From: Nakaseomyces glabratus
Lineage: Eukaryota > Ascomycota > Saccharomycetes > Saccharomycetales > Saccharomycetaceae
NCBI RefSeq assembly: GCF_010111755.1
Contig: NC_088962.1
Coordinates: forward strand, 248,001-312,000
Reading direction: 5' to 3'
DNA length: 64,000 nucleotides
A program made the translations under genes and the position numbers. The notes below the pieces were generated by a model. That model made no database searches. It had not been told where the DNA came from and saw nothing but the letters and a program-made list of their open reading frames with translations. This document shows positions 20,674 through 31,279 of this stretch, in pieces (position 1 is the first letter of the stretch; each line of letters opens with the position of its first letter).

Positions 20674-21405
20674 ATGATTAGAAGCGGTTACTCTGCTGTC
20701 GCTGGGAGACGGTTCTTGCATACCACCAAGGTGAATCAGGATTTCTTTTCCTGGTTTGCCAAGAAGAAACAGGAGACAAAAGTTAAGGCTAAGCCTGTTC
20801 AAGAGGTTATGGAAGCTGTGGAGCAAGGTAAAGTTGACTCCTTGGAGGAAACCACCAGTGCGAAAGTGAAGTTGGAGCTAATACCTGACAATTTCATTGG
20901 TATAACTAAACTGGAGCTGAAGAAACAAAGAGAGAAGGAGTTGTTCGAAACTATTGAGATTAATAAATGGCTTTCCGATGATAAAGTTAAGTCTTTGGAA
21001 TCTTTGAATCGAATCATAGCCGAGGCGAGCAAGAACGCTGGTATTGACTCCGCCGAGGGAGCATTCACTGATATACAATCAAGGTTTGCTTTTGCGAAGA
21101 GCCTCCAGATCAAAACTGGTTATATTATACCTGATTATGAATTGACGATATTAAAGTCGCCTTCAGATATCCAAAGATATTTCATCGATAATATTTTCTC
21201 TGGAAAGTTGGCAAGATACAAGTCTTCAGAACCAGATGCCATTCATCTGACTCAAGATACTTATTCCGCACCCAATGTGAGAGTTGTAGACAATTCTGTA
21301 CCAGTTAGAGAACGTAAACAGAAGCTAAAGACGCTGTTGAAAACGGTTAGAGATCTCGAAGAAGAACAAACAAGAAGAGTATTGGAAGAAGCAAGGAACA
21401 GTTGA
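20674..21405 (+). CDS. MRPL13: Mitochondrial large-subunit ribosomal protein (mL50)
   Basis: Component of the 54S mitochondrial ribosomal subunit. The open frame extends upstream only to a TTG, so I use the ATG at 20674. This gives 243 residues (yeast 264) with a mitochondrial presequence (MIRSGYSAVAGRRFLHTTK). The mature part is Lys/Glu-rich, with long helical segments and a conserved-looking block around IKTGYIIPDYELTILKS. Identification rests on overall resemblance plus its place between MEH1 and ECM9, matching YKR006C. Confidence 0.85.
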   Translation: MIRSGYSAVAGRRFLHTTKVNQDFFSWFAKKKQETKVKAKPVQEVMEAVEQGKVDSLEETTSAKVKLELIPDNFIGITKLELKKQREKELFETIEINKWLSDDKVKSLESLNRIIAEASKNAGIDSAEGAFTDIQSRFAFAKSLQIKTGYIIPDYELTILKSPSDIQRYFIDNIFSGKLARYKSSEPDAIHLTQDTYSAPNVRVVDNSVPVRERKQKLKTLLKTVRDLEEEQTRRVLEEARNS

Positions 21406-21729
21406 GGATGGAAAACATTTGTAAATACTGTTTGCATTAGCCGCTTTTAGTCATGAGATTTCTCCAAAACATAAGACTTTCCAGTCCTGTTGCCATGTAT
21501 ATATTAATCATTTTTATCTCAAGTACATATCATAATTTAAAATATTAACTTTTGACATATTCTACAATACTTTATCTTAAATTTTATGAATTTTATGTTT
21601 TGTCAGTGATGCAGCAACTTGAAAATGAAATATTGATATTGAAAGAATAAATAATAGAAAACATTTGAAATTGGATTATTACTTTTCTAATAAATATTAG
21701 TAGATAGCACAAATGTGTAAAATAAGCTA
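21406..21729 (+). other. MRPL13-ECM9 intergenic region
   Basis: 324 bp of strongly AT-rich DNA between two + strand genes. It serves as the MRPL13 3' end and the ECM9 promoter. No repeat or RNA gene was seen. Confidence 0.4.
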
Positions 21730-22857
21730 ATGCTTCCACTATGCAACGAGTTATTAGCCACCGTTACTGAATTCCCAGATAACAGTGATGTTAAACTAAG
21801 CTTTACACCGAACCAACCGGGCATTGACTCGAGATATTACACCGATGCAGACAAGGAGATTATTTGTTTCAAGAAAACATATCTACTTATTTTCAAAGAA
21901 GCACACGATTACTTCAGCTCAATTGATAGTGGTATGTAGTCAAGTTTTGTCAATGGTCAGTTTCATTATAAATGAATTTATTTTACTAACCAGAATTGAA
22001 AAGCTATTAGTCAATATATTGTTAACAATGACACTTACTTAGCAACTGTTGGGTTGCTTTTAACCACTCCCGAGAATAAGACCATCATTAATCTACATTA
22101 TAAATGCTTACTCGAGCTTTGTGCTGATGATACTAAGGCACTACAACGAGAAGTTGTGTACTTGCAGAGACTTCTCAGTTGTACAAATAATCGTATTAAC
22201 AAATCGTCATCATTGTGGTTACTGTATAAGAAGCTCTACATCCAATTCAATAAAACCATTACTTTCAATGTGAATACAACGCTAATCAAATCTGCAGAGA
22301 ATCACTTTTCTAATTATTACGCATGGAATTTTGCAAGATGGTACTATATTAATACCACGATAGAAGAACGATCAAGCCTACTAACCAGGACAAGGTATTT
22401 TTGTAATACCCATTTCAAGGACTCTGCAGCTTGGTCTGCGTTTATGTTTATGTTATTACCAATTGATGATTCACATGAAAAATTCCTAGCTGAAAACTGC
22501 TTAACTGATAGTCTAGATCATAAGAGTCAGCCGCTGGAGCAAGAATTTGTGGAGAAGGAGGTCAGGAGTGTCATCAACCGTATAGATATATTGCAATGCC
22601 CTGAATGGTCCCCCTTTGCACTAGTGTTGGCAGCAACAAAGCATATGCGCGGCTGTCCTCTACATGACATATTTGTGAAATGGAAACAGGAAATTAATCA
22701 GTATGAGGCTCAGAACGATACAATAAAGTTCTTTCATAGGCAACCCATGTTCGACAAGAATGATACAAACATACTTAGTAGACAATTGTTCATGCATATA
22801 GCTTACAAAAAGACTTTGCTAGATAAACTCCTTATGTTTAACGAGGTGGTCATATGA
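21730..22857 (+). CDS. ECM9: Ecm9-like protein, spliced, prenyltransferase-alpha-like repeats
   Basis: Two exons, 21730-21931 and 22043-22857, joining to 338 residues (yeast Ecm9 about 377, also with an intron). Exon 1 ends after one base of a codon and exon 2 supplies the other two (G + CA = Ala68), so the phase is exact. The molecular function in yeast is not established. The sequence contains SNYYAWNFARWY (about residues 157-168), which resembles the NYHAWxxRxW core of protein prenyltransferase alpha repeats, and FKDSAAWSAFMF about 35 residues later, like the next repeat. The catalytic beta subunit would be elsewhere; any enzyme role is inference. The place between MRPL13 and PAP1 fits YKR004C. 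Confidence 0.88.
21932..22042 (+). other. Spliceosomal intron of ECM9
   Basis: A 111-bp intron. The donor GTATGT is at 21932-21937, the perfect branch sequence TACTAAC at 21984-21990 and the acceptor TAG at 22040-22042. The nearer TAG ending at 22010 would break the frame of exon 2, so the 22042 acceptor is preferred. Confidence 0.92.
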
Positions 22858-23028
22858 TATTAACTTCCAATGGTCAAACTACTACAACAAGTGACCAACT
22901 TAAATTCTTTAATAAGCTATTAACTTCTTAATAATTATTATTAGTAATGCATTTAATATCTAGTGTGTATATGCTGCGATATAAGGAGACTCCATGCCTC
23001 TCAGAATATATATAAGCTCAGTAAGCTC

Positions 23029-24738
<1,710 letters not shown>

Positions 24739-24984
24739 CTATGTCTTTTAGGGCAAAATAGCTATAACTTCCCAGAATCACAAAACTGGGTTTTTCCAAT
24801 TGGGAACTGTTTCTGCTATGCTAAGGAAGTGAATCAAAAGTAGTAATGGCAAATGCGTAACTTCCAACTAGATAGACTTCCTTCCCCACCCTTTGTAATT
24901 CTTATCTGGCCTCCAGTTGCCAATATAAGCCTTGAAACTTTAGTTTAGAGCAGTTGGTTCCACATAGTGTTGAATGCTAATGCT

Positions 24985-25032
24985 ATTGCGATTGCGATTG
25001 CGATTGCGAATGCGAATACGAATGCGAATGCG
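24985..25032. repeat. Hexamer microsatellite (ATTGCG/AATGCG), 8 units
   Basis: Eight consecutive 6-bp units: four ATTGCG, then AATGCG, AATACG and two AATGCG. This is a 48-bp array about 250 bp upstream of the PAP1 start. Confidence 0.95.
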
Positions 25033-25211
25033 AGCGCAATGGGCGAACCCCGGGAGACCCGCGCGATCACTTTTTCGTCTTTAGAGTCGGGAAGGAGAAA
25101 TTGTTGTAGTGTACGAGACTTGTATACGTGATATAACGTTATATGTGATATGTGATATATACATATACACGGAAATGCATGTGATACACGTACGTATACA
25201 TTGATATAGTA

Positions 25212-25224
25212 ATCACGTATAACG
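25212..25224 (+). promoter_or_regulatory. Abf1-type binding site
   Basis: ATCACGTATAACG matches the consensus RTCRYNNNNNACG at every defined position. Confidence 0.6.
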
Positions 25225-25299
25225 GTAATTTACTCACAAATCATGTGCCAAGAACCAGGTATTTCGTGTAATATAACAGAAGAGAAACCACAAAAATAA

Positions 25300-25307
25300 T
25301 TACCCGG
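25300..25307 (-). promoter_or_regulatory. Reb1-type binding site
   Basis: TTACCCGG, the reverse complement of the Reb1 core CCGGGTAA. Confidence 0.6.
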
Positions 25308-25325
25308 ACATAAAGAAGAAGAAGA

Positions 25326-25335
25326 GCGCGCGCGC
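25326..25335. repeat. Alternating GC run
   Basis: GCGCGCGCGC, ten bases of strict purine-pyrimidine alternation. It is rare in AT-rich yeast DNA and has Z-DNA potential. Confidence 0.8.
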
Positions 25336-25377
25336 CCGTTCTGTACGCCAAAAAGAGAGAGAAGCTCGTGGTGGAAC

Positions 25378-25405
25378 CGATTCTCGATTCTCGATTCTCG
25401 ATTTT
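25378..25405. repeat. 7-bp tandem repeat (CGATTCT), 4 units
   Basis: Three perfect units of CGATTCT and one CGATTTT, in the VPS1-proximal part of the divergent promoter. Confidence 0.9.
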
Positions 25406-25714
25406 AGGTTTTCTGATTTTCACACCGCAGGCATTTTTTACTAGGCTTGGTGGTAGAAACGTCACCAAAAGCCCTGGGGGTGGATGGAGGGAGGCACTGC
25501 AAGCCTTGGGTTTCCTGATCCCTTCACAAGCGTGTAATTGAAGTATAAGTTAGAGGCACTGAGACAGGAACGCATTCCTTTTTAAGCGCTGGTACTAGGT
25601 ATCAAAAAAAGAGCTTTTACTCTCTGTGCTATACCATTAGAAGGGGGTATAATAATAAAAAACAGTCCAGTCCTTGGAAAATTCAGGATTTTCATTTAAT
25701 ACTTGATAATAACA

Positions 25715-27817
25715 ATGGATGAACACTTGATTGCTACTATTAACAAGCTGCAGGATGCGCTGGCTCCACTTGGGGGTGGTTCTCAGTCTCCGATTGACTT
25801 GCCGCAGATTACCGTCGTTGGGTCGCAGTCCTCTGGTAAGTCCTCTGTCCTGGAGAACATTGTCGGTAGGGACTTCTTGCCCAGAGGTACTGGTATCGTG
25901 ACCAGAAGGCCGCTGGTGCTGCAATTGATCAACAGGAGGTCTAAGAAGAGCGACAAGGAGGTGCAGAAGGCCTCTGACCAGCTGCTCGATCTGAATATGG
26001 ACGACCACAGCAAGAAGGAAGACCCTGCAGGTAAGAAAGGCCAGTCTGAGGATAACGCCGAGGAGTGGGGTGAGTTCCTGCACTTACCAGACAAGAAGTT
26101 CTATAACTTCGACGAGATTAGAAACGAGATCGTCAGGGAGACCGATAAGCTGACCGGTACCAACTTGGGTATCTCCCCTATCCCAATCAACCTGAGAATT
26201 TACTCGCCACATGTGTTGACATTGACGTTGGTTGACTTGCCAGGTCTGACCAAGGTCCCAGTGGGTGACCAGCCTCCTGACATCGAAAAGCAGATCAAGG
26301 ATATGTTGCTGAAATATATCTCCAAGCCCAACGCCATCATCTTATCCGTCAATGCTGCAAACACTGATTTGGCTAACAGTGACGGTTTGAAATTGGCTAG
26401 AGAGGTTGATCCAGAAGGTACGAGAACCATTGGTGTTTTGACCAAAGTTGATCTGATGGATAAAGGTACAGATGTGATCGATATTTTGGCCGGTAGAGTT
26501 ATCCCACTGAGATATGGTTACATCCCAGTCATTAACAGAGGTCAGAAGGACATCGAACACAAGAAAACCATCAGAGCAGCACTACAGGACGAGAAGAAAT
26601 TCTTCGAGGAACATCCTTCCTACAGCTCTAAGGCACATTACTGTGGTACTCCATACTTGGCCAAGAAGCTAAACTCTATTCTTTTGCACCACATTAGACA
26701 AACATTGCCTGATATCAAAAACAAGATTGAGAGCACTTTGAAGAAATACGTTAACGAATTAGAGAGTCTAGGTCCAGAGACCATGGACTCTGCAAGTTCT
26801 ATCGTTTTGAGTATGATCACTGATTTCTCCAACGAGTACACTGGTATACTAGATGGTGAAGCCAAGGAGTTGACCAGTCAGGAACTATCTGGTGGTGCCA
26901 GAATCTCATTTGTATTCCATGAGATATTCAAGAATGGTGTGGACTCTTTGGACCCATTTGACCAAATCAAGGACTCAGACATCAGAACCATCATGTACAA
27001 TAGTTCAGGTTCTGCCCCATCACTGTTCGTTGGTACTGAGGCCTTTGAAGTGTTAGTGAAACAACAGATCAGAAGATTCGAAGAGCCATCACTACGTCTA
27101 GTGACTTTGGTGTTTGACGAATTGGTGCGTATGTTGAAGCAGATCATCTCTCAACCTAAATATGCCAGATACCCAGCCCTAAGAGAGGCCATCTCCACAC
27201 AATTCATCGATTACTTGAAGGAGGCCATCGTGCCAACCAATGAGTTTGTGCAAGACATCATCAAGTCTGAGCAAACGTATATCAACACTGCCCACCCAGA
27301 CTTGCTAAAGGGTTCTCAAGCCATGTCGATGGTCGAGGAGAAGTTGCACCCACGCCCAACTGCCGTTGACCCCAAGACCGGCAAACCGTTGCCAAACCAA
27401 CCTCCAGCCAAGCCAATGCCTGCTGTAGAAGAGAAGTCTGGCTTTTTCGGCGGGTTCTTCTCCACCAAGAACAAGAAGAAGCTTGCTGCGCTGGAGTCAC
27501 CACCTCCAGTGTTGAAAGCCACTGGCCAAATGACCGAGAGGGAGACCATGGAGACTGAAGTGATCAAGCTACTGATAAACAGTTACTTCAACATCGTCAA
27601 GAGAACCATCGCGGACTTGGTCCCTAAGGCACTAATGCTGAAGCTGATCGTCAAGAGTAAGAACGACATGCAGAAGGTGCTGCTGCAGAAGCTATACGGC
27701 AACCAGGACATCGACGAGCTGACAAAGGAGAACGACATCACCATCCAGAGAAGAAAGGAGTGCCAGAGAATGATCGAAATCCTGAAAAACGCAAGCCAAA
27801 TCGTCACCTCCGTCTGA
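25715..27817 (+). CDS. VPS1: Dynamin-related GTPase for vacuolar protein sorting
   Basis: Dynamin-like GTPase acting in Golgi-to-endosome sorting, endocytosis, and peroxisome and vacuole fission. The frame is open upstream to a TTG; the ATG at 25715 ([18 protein letters not shown]) gives 700 residues (yeast 704). The GTPase domain shows GSQSSGKS near residue 35, DLPG near 172 and TKVD near 241. The middle domain and the C-terminal GTPase effector domain are present, separated by a low-complexity variable insert with Pro/Lys (about residues 530-600). There is no PH or proline-rich domain, as expected for Vps1. Codon use in the early part is strongly biased to preferred yeast codons. Confidence 0.97.
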   Translation: MDEHLIATINKLQDALAPLGGGSQSPIDLPQITVVGSQSSGKSSVLENIVGRDFLPRGTGIVTRRPLVLQLINRRSKKSDKEVQKASDQLLDLNMDDHSKKEDPAGKKGQSEDNAEEWGEFLHLPDKKFYNFDEIRNEIVRETDKLTGTNLGISPIPINLRIYSPHVLTLTLVDLPGLTKVPVGDQPPDIEKQIKDMLLKYISKPNAIILSVNAANTDLANSDGLKLAREVDPEGTRTIGVLTKVDLMDKGTDVIDILAGRVIPLRYGYIPVINRGQKDIEHKKTIRAALQDEKKFFEEHPSYSSKAHYCGTPYLAKKLNSILLHHIRQTLPDIKNKIESTLKKYVNELESLGPETMDSASSIVLSMITDFSNEYTGILDGEAKELTSQELSGGARISFVFHEIFKNGVDSLDPFDQIKDSDIRTIMYNSSGSAPSLFVGTEAFEVLVKQQIRRFEEPSLRLVTLVFDELVRMLKQIISQPKYARYPALREAISTQFIDYLKEAIVPTNEFVQDIIKSEQTYINTAHPDLLKGSQAMSMVEEKLHPRPTAVDPKTGKPLPNQPPAKPMPAVEEKSGFFGGFFSTKNKKKLAALESPPPVLKATGQMTERETMETEVIKLLINSYFNIVKRTIADLVPKALMLKLIVKSKNDMQKVLLQKLYGNQDIDELTKENDITIQRRKECQRMIEILKNASQIVTSV

Positions 27818-27995
27818 TGTCCAACCGCCCCACACACAGATTAGCACTATCCTGTACTTTATATAAAAAGTTTATTAGAGAAGTAAAAAAGATAGCACAA
27901 CTATAAACTGCAACTTGTCCCTTGCTCCGCAACATATGCTAAAACGTCTCCTACATACAGCAATTTGGCTATATCACAGGTGAACAAGGAATCTC

Positions 27996-28003
27996 CACGT
28001 GAC
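27996..28003 (-). promoter_or_regulatory. Cbf1/CDEI-type E-box upstream of MET14
   Basis: CACGTGAC on +, which is GTCACGTG on -. It matches the Cbf1 consensus RTCACRTG. Confidence 0.7.
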
Positions 28004-28007
28004 ATAG

Positions 28008-28015
28008 AACTGTGG
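28008..28015 (+). promoter_or_regulatory. Met31/Met32-type element
   Basis: AACTGTGG, the core of the Met31/32 site AAACTGTGG, five bases from a Cbf1 site. This pairing is typical of sulphur-assimilation promoters. Confidence 0.6.
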
Positions 28016-28057
28016 TTTTGATTTTTCGATTTCTTTTGGAACCGAAGGAAGACACAC

Positions 28058-28065
28058 CACGTGAT
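28058..28065 (-). promoter_or_regulatory. Second Cbf1/CDEI-type E-box
   Basis: CACGTGAT on +, which is ATCACGTG on -, a full match to RTCACRTG. Confidence 0.7.
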
Positions 28066-28311
28066 TACTACCATCTAATGCTTAATACAGTCTTCAATCA
28101 CACAGTCAGACTAATAGTGCGCATAGCCCCAGAGTGGCTTGCGAAAGTGCGTCGTAGTGTATATTTGCTATTGCAGCTTCCTATGGGGATGGAGGGAAGC
28201 CACAGATGCTGATGTTATGTCTCTCGGCGAGCGGTGGGTTCTTGAGTTTCTGGTCGAACGAGTCTGGTCAAAACCAGCTTCTGGGAACACAGTTATCAAG
28301 ACTAGTCCCAT

Positions 28312-28320
28312 CCACAGTTT
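28312..28320 (-). promoter_or_regulatory. Second Met31/Met32-type element
   Basis: CCACAGTTT on +, which is AAACTGTGG on -. It is a full match about 140 bp upstream of the MET14 ATG. Confidence 0.65.
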
Positions 28321-28460
28321 GGTTCCTACTAGTATAAATAGCACAGGCATTAATGGCGGACCGTCTCTTCTTGTTCTAAGCTGTAAAGCTATTTAGAATT
28401 TGTAGTAGTCTATGACAGAACAGTAGTACACTGAGTGGAGAGAGGACAACCGAGAACGCG

Positions 28461-29084
28461 ATGACTGTTACTAAGGCTACGAATATTACTTGGCATGCTA
28501 ACTTGAGTTACGACGAGCGGAAGGCGTTGAGGAAGCAGGACGGGTGTACCGTTTGGCTGACTGGTCTGAGTGCGTCCGGTAAGAGTACCATAGCGTGTGC
28601 TCTGGAGCAATTGCTTTTGCAGAAAGGGTTGTCTGCGTACAGGCTGGACGGTGACAATATCAGGTTTGGCTTGAACAAGGACCTGGGGTTCTCTGAGGCG
28701 GACCGTAACGAGAACATCAGGAGAATCAGCGAGGTGTCCAAGTTGTTTGCTGACTCATGCACCATATCGATCACATCTTTCATCTCGCCATACCGCACAG
28801 ACAGAGACAAAGCAAGAGAACTGCACAAAGAGGCGGGTCTCAGATTCATCGAAGTGTTTGTAGACGTCCCATTGGAAGTCGCCGAGCAAAGAGACCCAAA
28901 GGGCCTGTACAAGAAGGCCAGACAGGGCATCATCAAGGATTTCACCGGTATCTCTGCGCCATATGAGGAGCCGGCCTCACCAGAACTGCACTTGAGAACC
29001 AACGAGAAGTCCATCGAGGAATGCGCTGCCATCATTTATGATTACTTGACAAAGGAAAAAGTCATCCCAGACAACACCATATAA
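28461..29084 (+). CDS. MET14: Adenylylsulfate (APS) kinase
   Basis: Phosphorylates adenosine 5'-phosphosulfate to PAPS in the cytosolic sulphate-assimilation pathway leading to methionine and cysteine. The 207-residue product (yeast 202) has the P-loop GLSASGKS at residues 35-42, then the family blocks [17 protein letters not shown] and [29 protein letters not shown] and [22 protein letters not shown] follow. The promoter carries Cbf1 and Met31/32 elements, consistent with sulphur-starvation control. Confidence 0.97.
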   Translation: MTVTKATNITWHANLSYDERKALRKQDGCTVWLTGLSASGKSTIACALEQLLLQKGLSAYRLDGDNIRFGLNKDLGFSEADRNENIRRISEVSKLFADSCTISITSFISPYRTDRDKARELHKEAGLRFIEVFVDVPLEVAEQRDPKGLYKKARQGIIKDFTGISAPYEEPASPELHLRTNEKSIEECAAIIYDYLTKEKVIPDNTI

Positions 29085-29715
29085 TAATGTACAAATGGAA
29101 TTCTTAGAATAATAGGCCTAGACACACTTTCCAGTACTTTTAACTCCCCACAATTTGCACGATACTTTATTTTATATAGAATATTGAACGACCATAGTGG
29201 ACATCGCAATTCGATGTTTATATTTATAGCTTAATACTTGTTTCAATAGTTAATATGAGAGAGAATCACAGTTATAGCAGCATGGTATGGCAATTCGCAG
29301 TGAAAGATATCGCCTCGCTACTTTCGGATAGCCTGAAACTAAGAAGCAACTGCACGAACGCATAGCCAAGACGATCATTTTGACAGTTTTCCATTGCTTT
29401 GTGACAATCCTCGAGAGATTTGACCAGCGAAGTGATTTACCTCAGATATTGTCCTGCTGACGTATCAAGGGTTCTTTGTCACTTGGAACTTTTGCTGGGT
29501 CCCTTTGTTGGATCGTCGAGGTCGAACAGTAATGGCAGCATGGGGTGGTCCTTCCAACATATGATGCATATATATATGTGACAATAGCAAGAGGTTCTCG
29601 ACTACTGGATTCTAGGTTGTAGAAATTGAGTTTTCTGCGAATAGGCACCTACATATCAAGAAAGAAAGGTACCCTTTTTGAACAATTGAGTACAAATAGA
29701 ACAACTGAAAAAAAA
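29085..29715 (+). other. MET14-IRC22 gap, junction of two pericentromeric blocks
   Basis: 631 bp joining YKL001C (next to CEN11 in S. cerevisiae) to YEL001C (next to CEN5). I found no CDEI-CDEII-CDEIII arrangement here. The TA-rich patch at 29564-29582 has a GTCACATA-like sequence on the - strand, but no AT-rich 80-bp block or CCGAA core follows. It otherwise serves as the MET14 3' end and the IRC22 promoter. Confidence 0.55.
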
Positions 29716-30453
29716 ATGAAGTTCTTGCATATTGGTTTGATGACGCTTATGGCTGGTGTCAGCAATGTGTTGGCTCAAGAAGAAGCCAACGCTGAGGATG
29801 TGATGGTCAACATCGAAGGCCAGGACATGACCATGGAAGAGGCCGAAGCCTATATGGCTGCTAAGGAGAAAATGGGGGGTGCCCAGCAGCAGAGGGAGAT
29901 GATCAACTTGCAAGTCAACTACGACTTGCTGGAGGAACCCTTTGCCGATTTGCAGGACTTCATAGTATTTGAAGTTGGTGAAACTGCCACTTTGAACTAC
30001 ACAATCCATAACCTGGACCAGGAGGAGACCTACAGTATCGTCGGTGTTTCCGGTGCTGTCTTGTCTGAGGTAGATCAAAGAAACGTTGCAAACTTGACCG
30101 AGACTAATATCACTGAAATTGTGTTGGCTCCAAATGCAACTGGCACTCTAAGACACAAGATCGACATGAACTTGACTGAGGGTAGATACTACATTTTGCC
30201 ATTGCTGCACGTCAAGGACAAGAATGAAGTCAAGAGAGTCATGTCCAACACATTCAAGTTGGACTTGATTAACCAATCCATCTCTATCTTTGACCCAAGC
30301 TTCTTGTCCATCATCGCCGTCCTCATCGCTTTGGTTGGTGGTACTGTATACCTCTACTCCAACGTCGTCGCTCCACCAAAGAAGATTAAGAAGAAGGAAG
30401 CAATTCCAGCCAAGATTGACGAATCCTGGTTGCCAGATGTTCACAAGAAATAA
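29716..30453 (+). CDS. IRC22: ER membrane protein related to TRAP-alpha (SSR1)
   Basis: A single-pass ER membrane protein resembling the alpha subunit of the translocon-associated protein complex. The upstream in-frame extension starts only at TTG, so I use the ATG at 29716, which gives 245 residues (yeast Irc22 225). It has a signal peptide (MKFLHIGLMTLMAGVSNVLAQ), an acidic stretch, and a lumenal beta domain with NLQVNYDLLEEPFADLQDFIV and several N-x-T/S sequons. A transmembrane helix (SIIAVLIALVGGTVYLYS) precedes a basic cytosolic tail (PPKKIKKKE). The role in yeast is poorly defined. Confidence 0.88.
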   Translation: MKFLHIGLMTLMAGVSNVLAQEEANAEDVMVNIEGQDMTMEEAEAYMAAKEKMGGAQQQREMINLQVNYDLLEEPFADLQDFIVFEVGETATLNYTIHNLDQEETYSIVGVSGAVLSEVDQRNVANLTETNITEIVLAPNATGTLRHKIDMNLTEGRYYILPLLHVKDKNEVKRVMSNTFKLDLINQSISIFDPSFLSIIAVLIALVGGTVYLYSNVVAPPKKIKKKEAIPAKIDESWLPDVHKK

Positions 30454-31279
30454 GTTTTCACAAGCTTATAACTTTTTGACTACCTTTTCAGGCAACATTG
30501 GAGAGGATACTATATTGTATCAGACTCACTAGTCCCACGAAGATAGCCCTCTCTGGACTACTACAAGAGAATGGCTAGGATAAGGTGTGGATGTTTATAT
30601 AATGAATCAAGGTCCTCATCATTAGTCTATATTGTAAGTAATATTTAATTTAATAAAATCCAATTTTCCATGTAATAGCAAGCTGTTACAAACAAACTAA
30701 ATCAAGTGCCAAAAACTATAGCTAACAAAAATTCAGACAGTCATACTAACCACCTCTAAGCTTTTCAACACCACTACAGCTTCCTACAGCCAGCTCTACT
30801 TCAACATATCAAGTAATATAATATAAAGCACAGCAATTGCTGGGAAGCCACTTCGATATTAGTGCCAATCATTACATAATTAGCTACGAGACAACAAAGT
30901 CGCCCTCTCTGAATGAAACTTGGGAACAGCAAAGGCTGCCAACGTCAATCACCAGTGGGAATCACAATTCAATGAATGCAAGCCTTTCCTTGGGTACAGT
31001 AGCCATAAAGTAGATTATAGTTTCATATTTAGTGGTTACAATTCCAATTACCCAGAAGCAATTGAACCGATCGGAACACATTCCTGTCTAATTTGAGAGC
31101 TTTCTACAGTGCTGAAAAATAGGCCCAACGAGAACTGTACTTTCAAAAGGTGAAGGCAAACTCATTAGAATCGAGACAGTTAAAAAATAGAGAACTTATT
31201 TCATTTCCCTTTTTTTCATACACAGTCTCAATTGTTCGATCTTTGAAAGAGAAGTTGTATACTTTGAAAGATTTTTGAC
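30454..31279 (+). other. IRC22-WBP1 intergenic region
   Basis: 826 bp between two + strand genes. AT-rich with a T-rich stretch just upstream of WBP1 (31200-31220). No TATA box or RNA gene was confidently seen. Confidence 0.4.

Larger units (their letters stand above)
24739..25714. promoter_or_regulatory. Divergent PAP1/VPS1 promoter region
   Basis: 976 bp between two divergent starts. It is unusually rich in simple structures: a hexamer array, a 14-bp perfect palindrome (ATATAACGTTATAT at 25131-25144), an Abf1-type site, a Reb1-type site, a GC dinucleotide run at 25326-25335 and a 7-bp repeat at 25378-25405. General regulatory factors Abf1 and Reb1 typically keep such divergent promoters nucleosome-free. 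Their use here is inference. Confidence 0.6.
27818..28460 (+). promoter_or_regulatory. VPS1-MET14 gap with MET14 promoter; no centromere seen
   Basis: 643 bp. In S. cerevisiae this position holds CEN11. Here there is no roughly 80-bp AT-rich CDEII and no intact CDEIII (TTTCCGAA) on either strand. What is present is a sulphur-regulon promoter: two CACGTGA Cbf1 sites (27996-28003, 28058-28065) and two Met31/32-type AACTGTGG elements (28008-28015, and inverted at 28312-28320). Confidence 0.65.

Noticed and set aside
29626..29715. 30-residue N-terminal extension of IRC22 (and similar extensions of MAE1, VPS1, MRPL13, GIM4, GCN4, the transporter and SKG1-like)
   Set aside because: These extensions begin at TTG. 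The downstream ATG gives a proper signal peptide, presequence or family-length protein.
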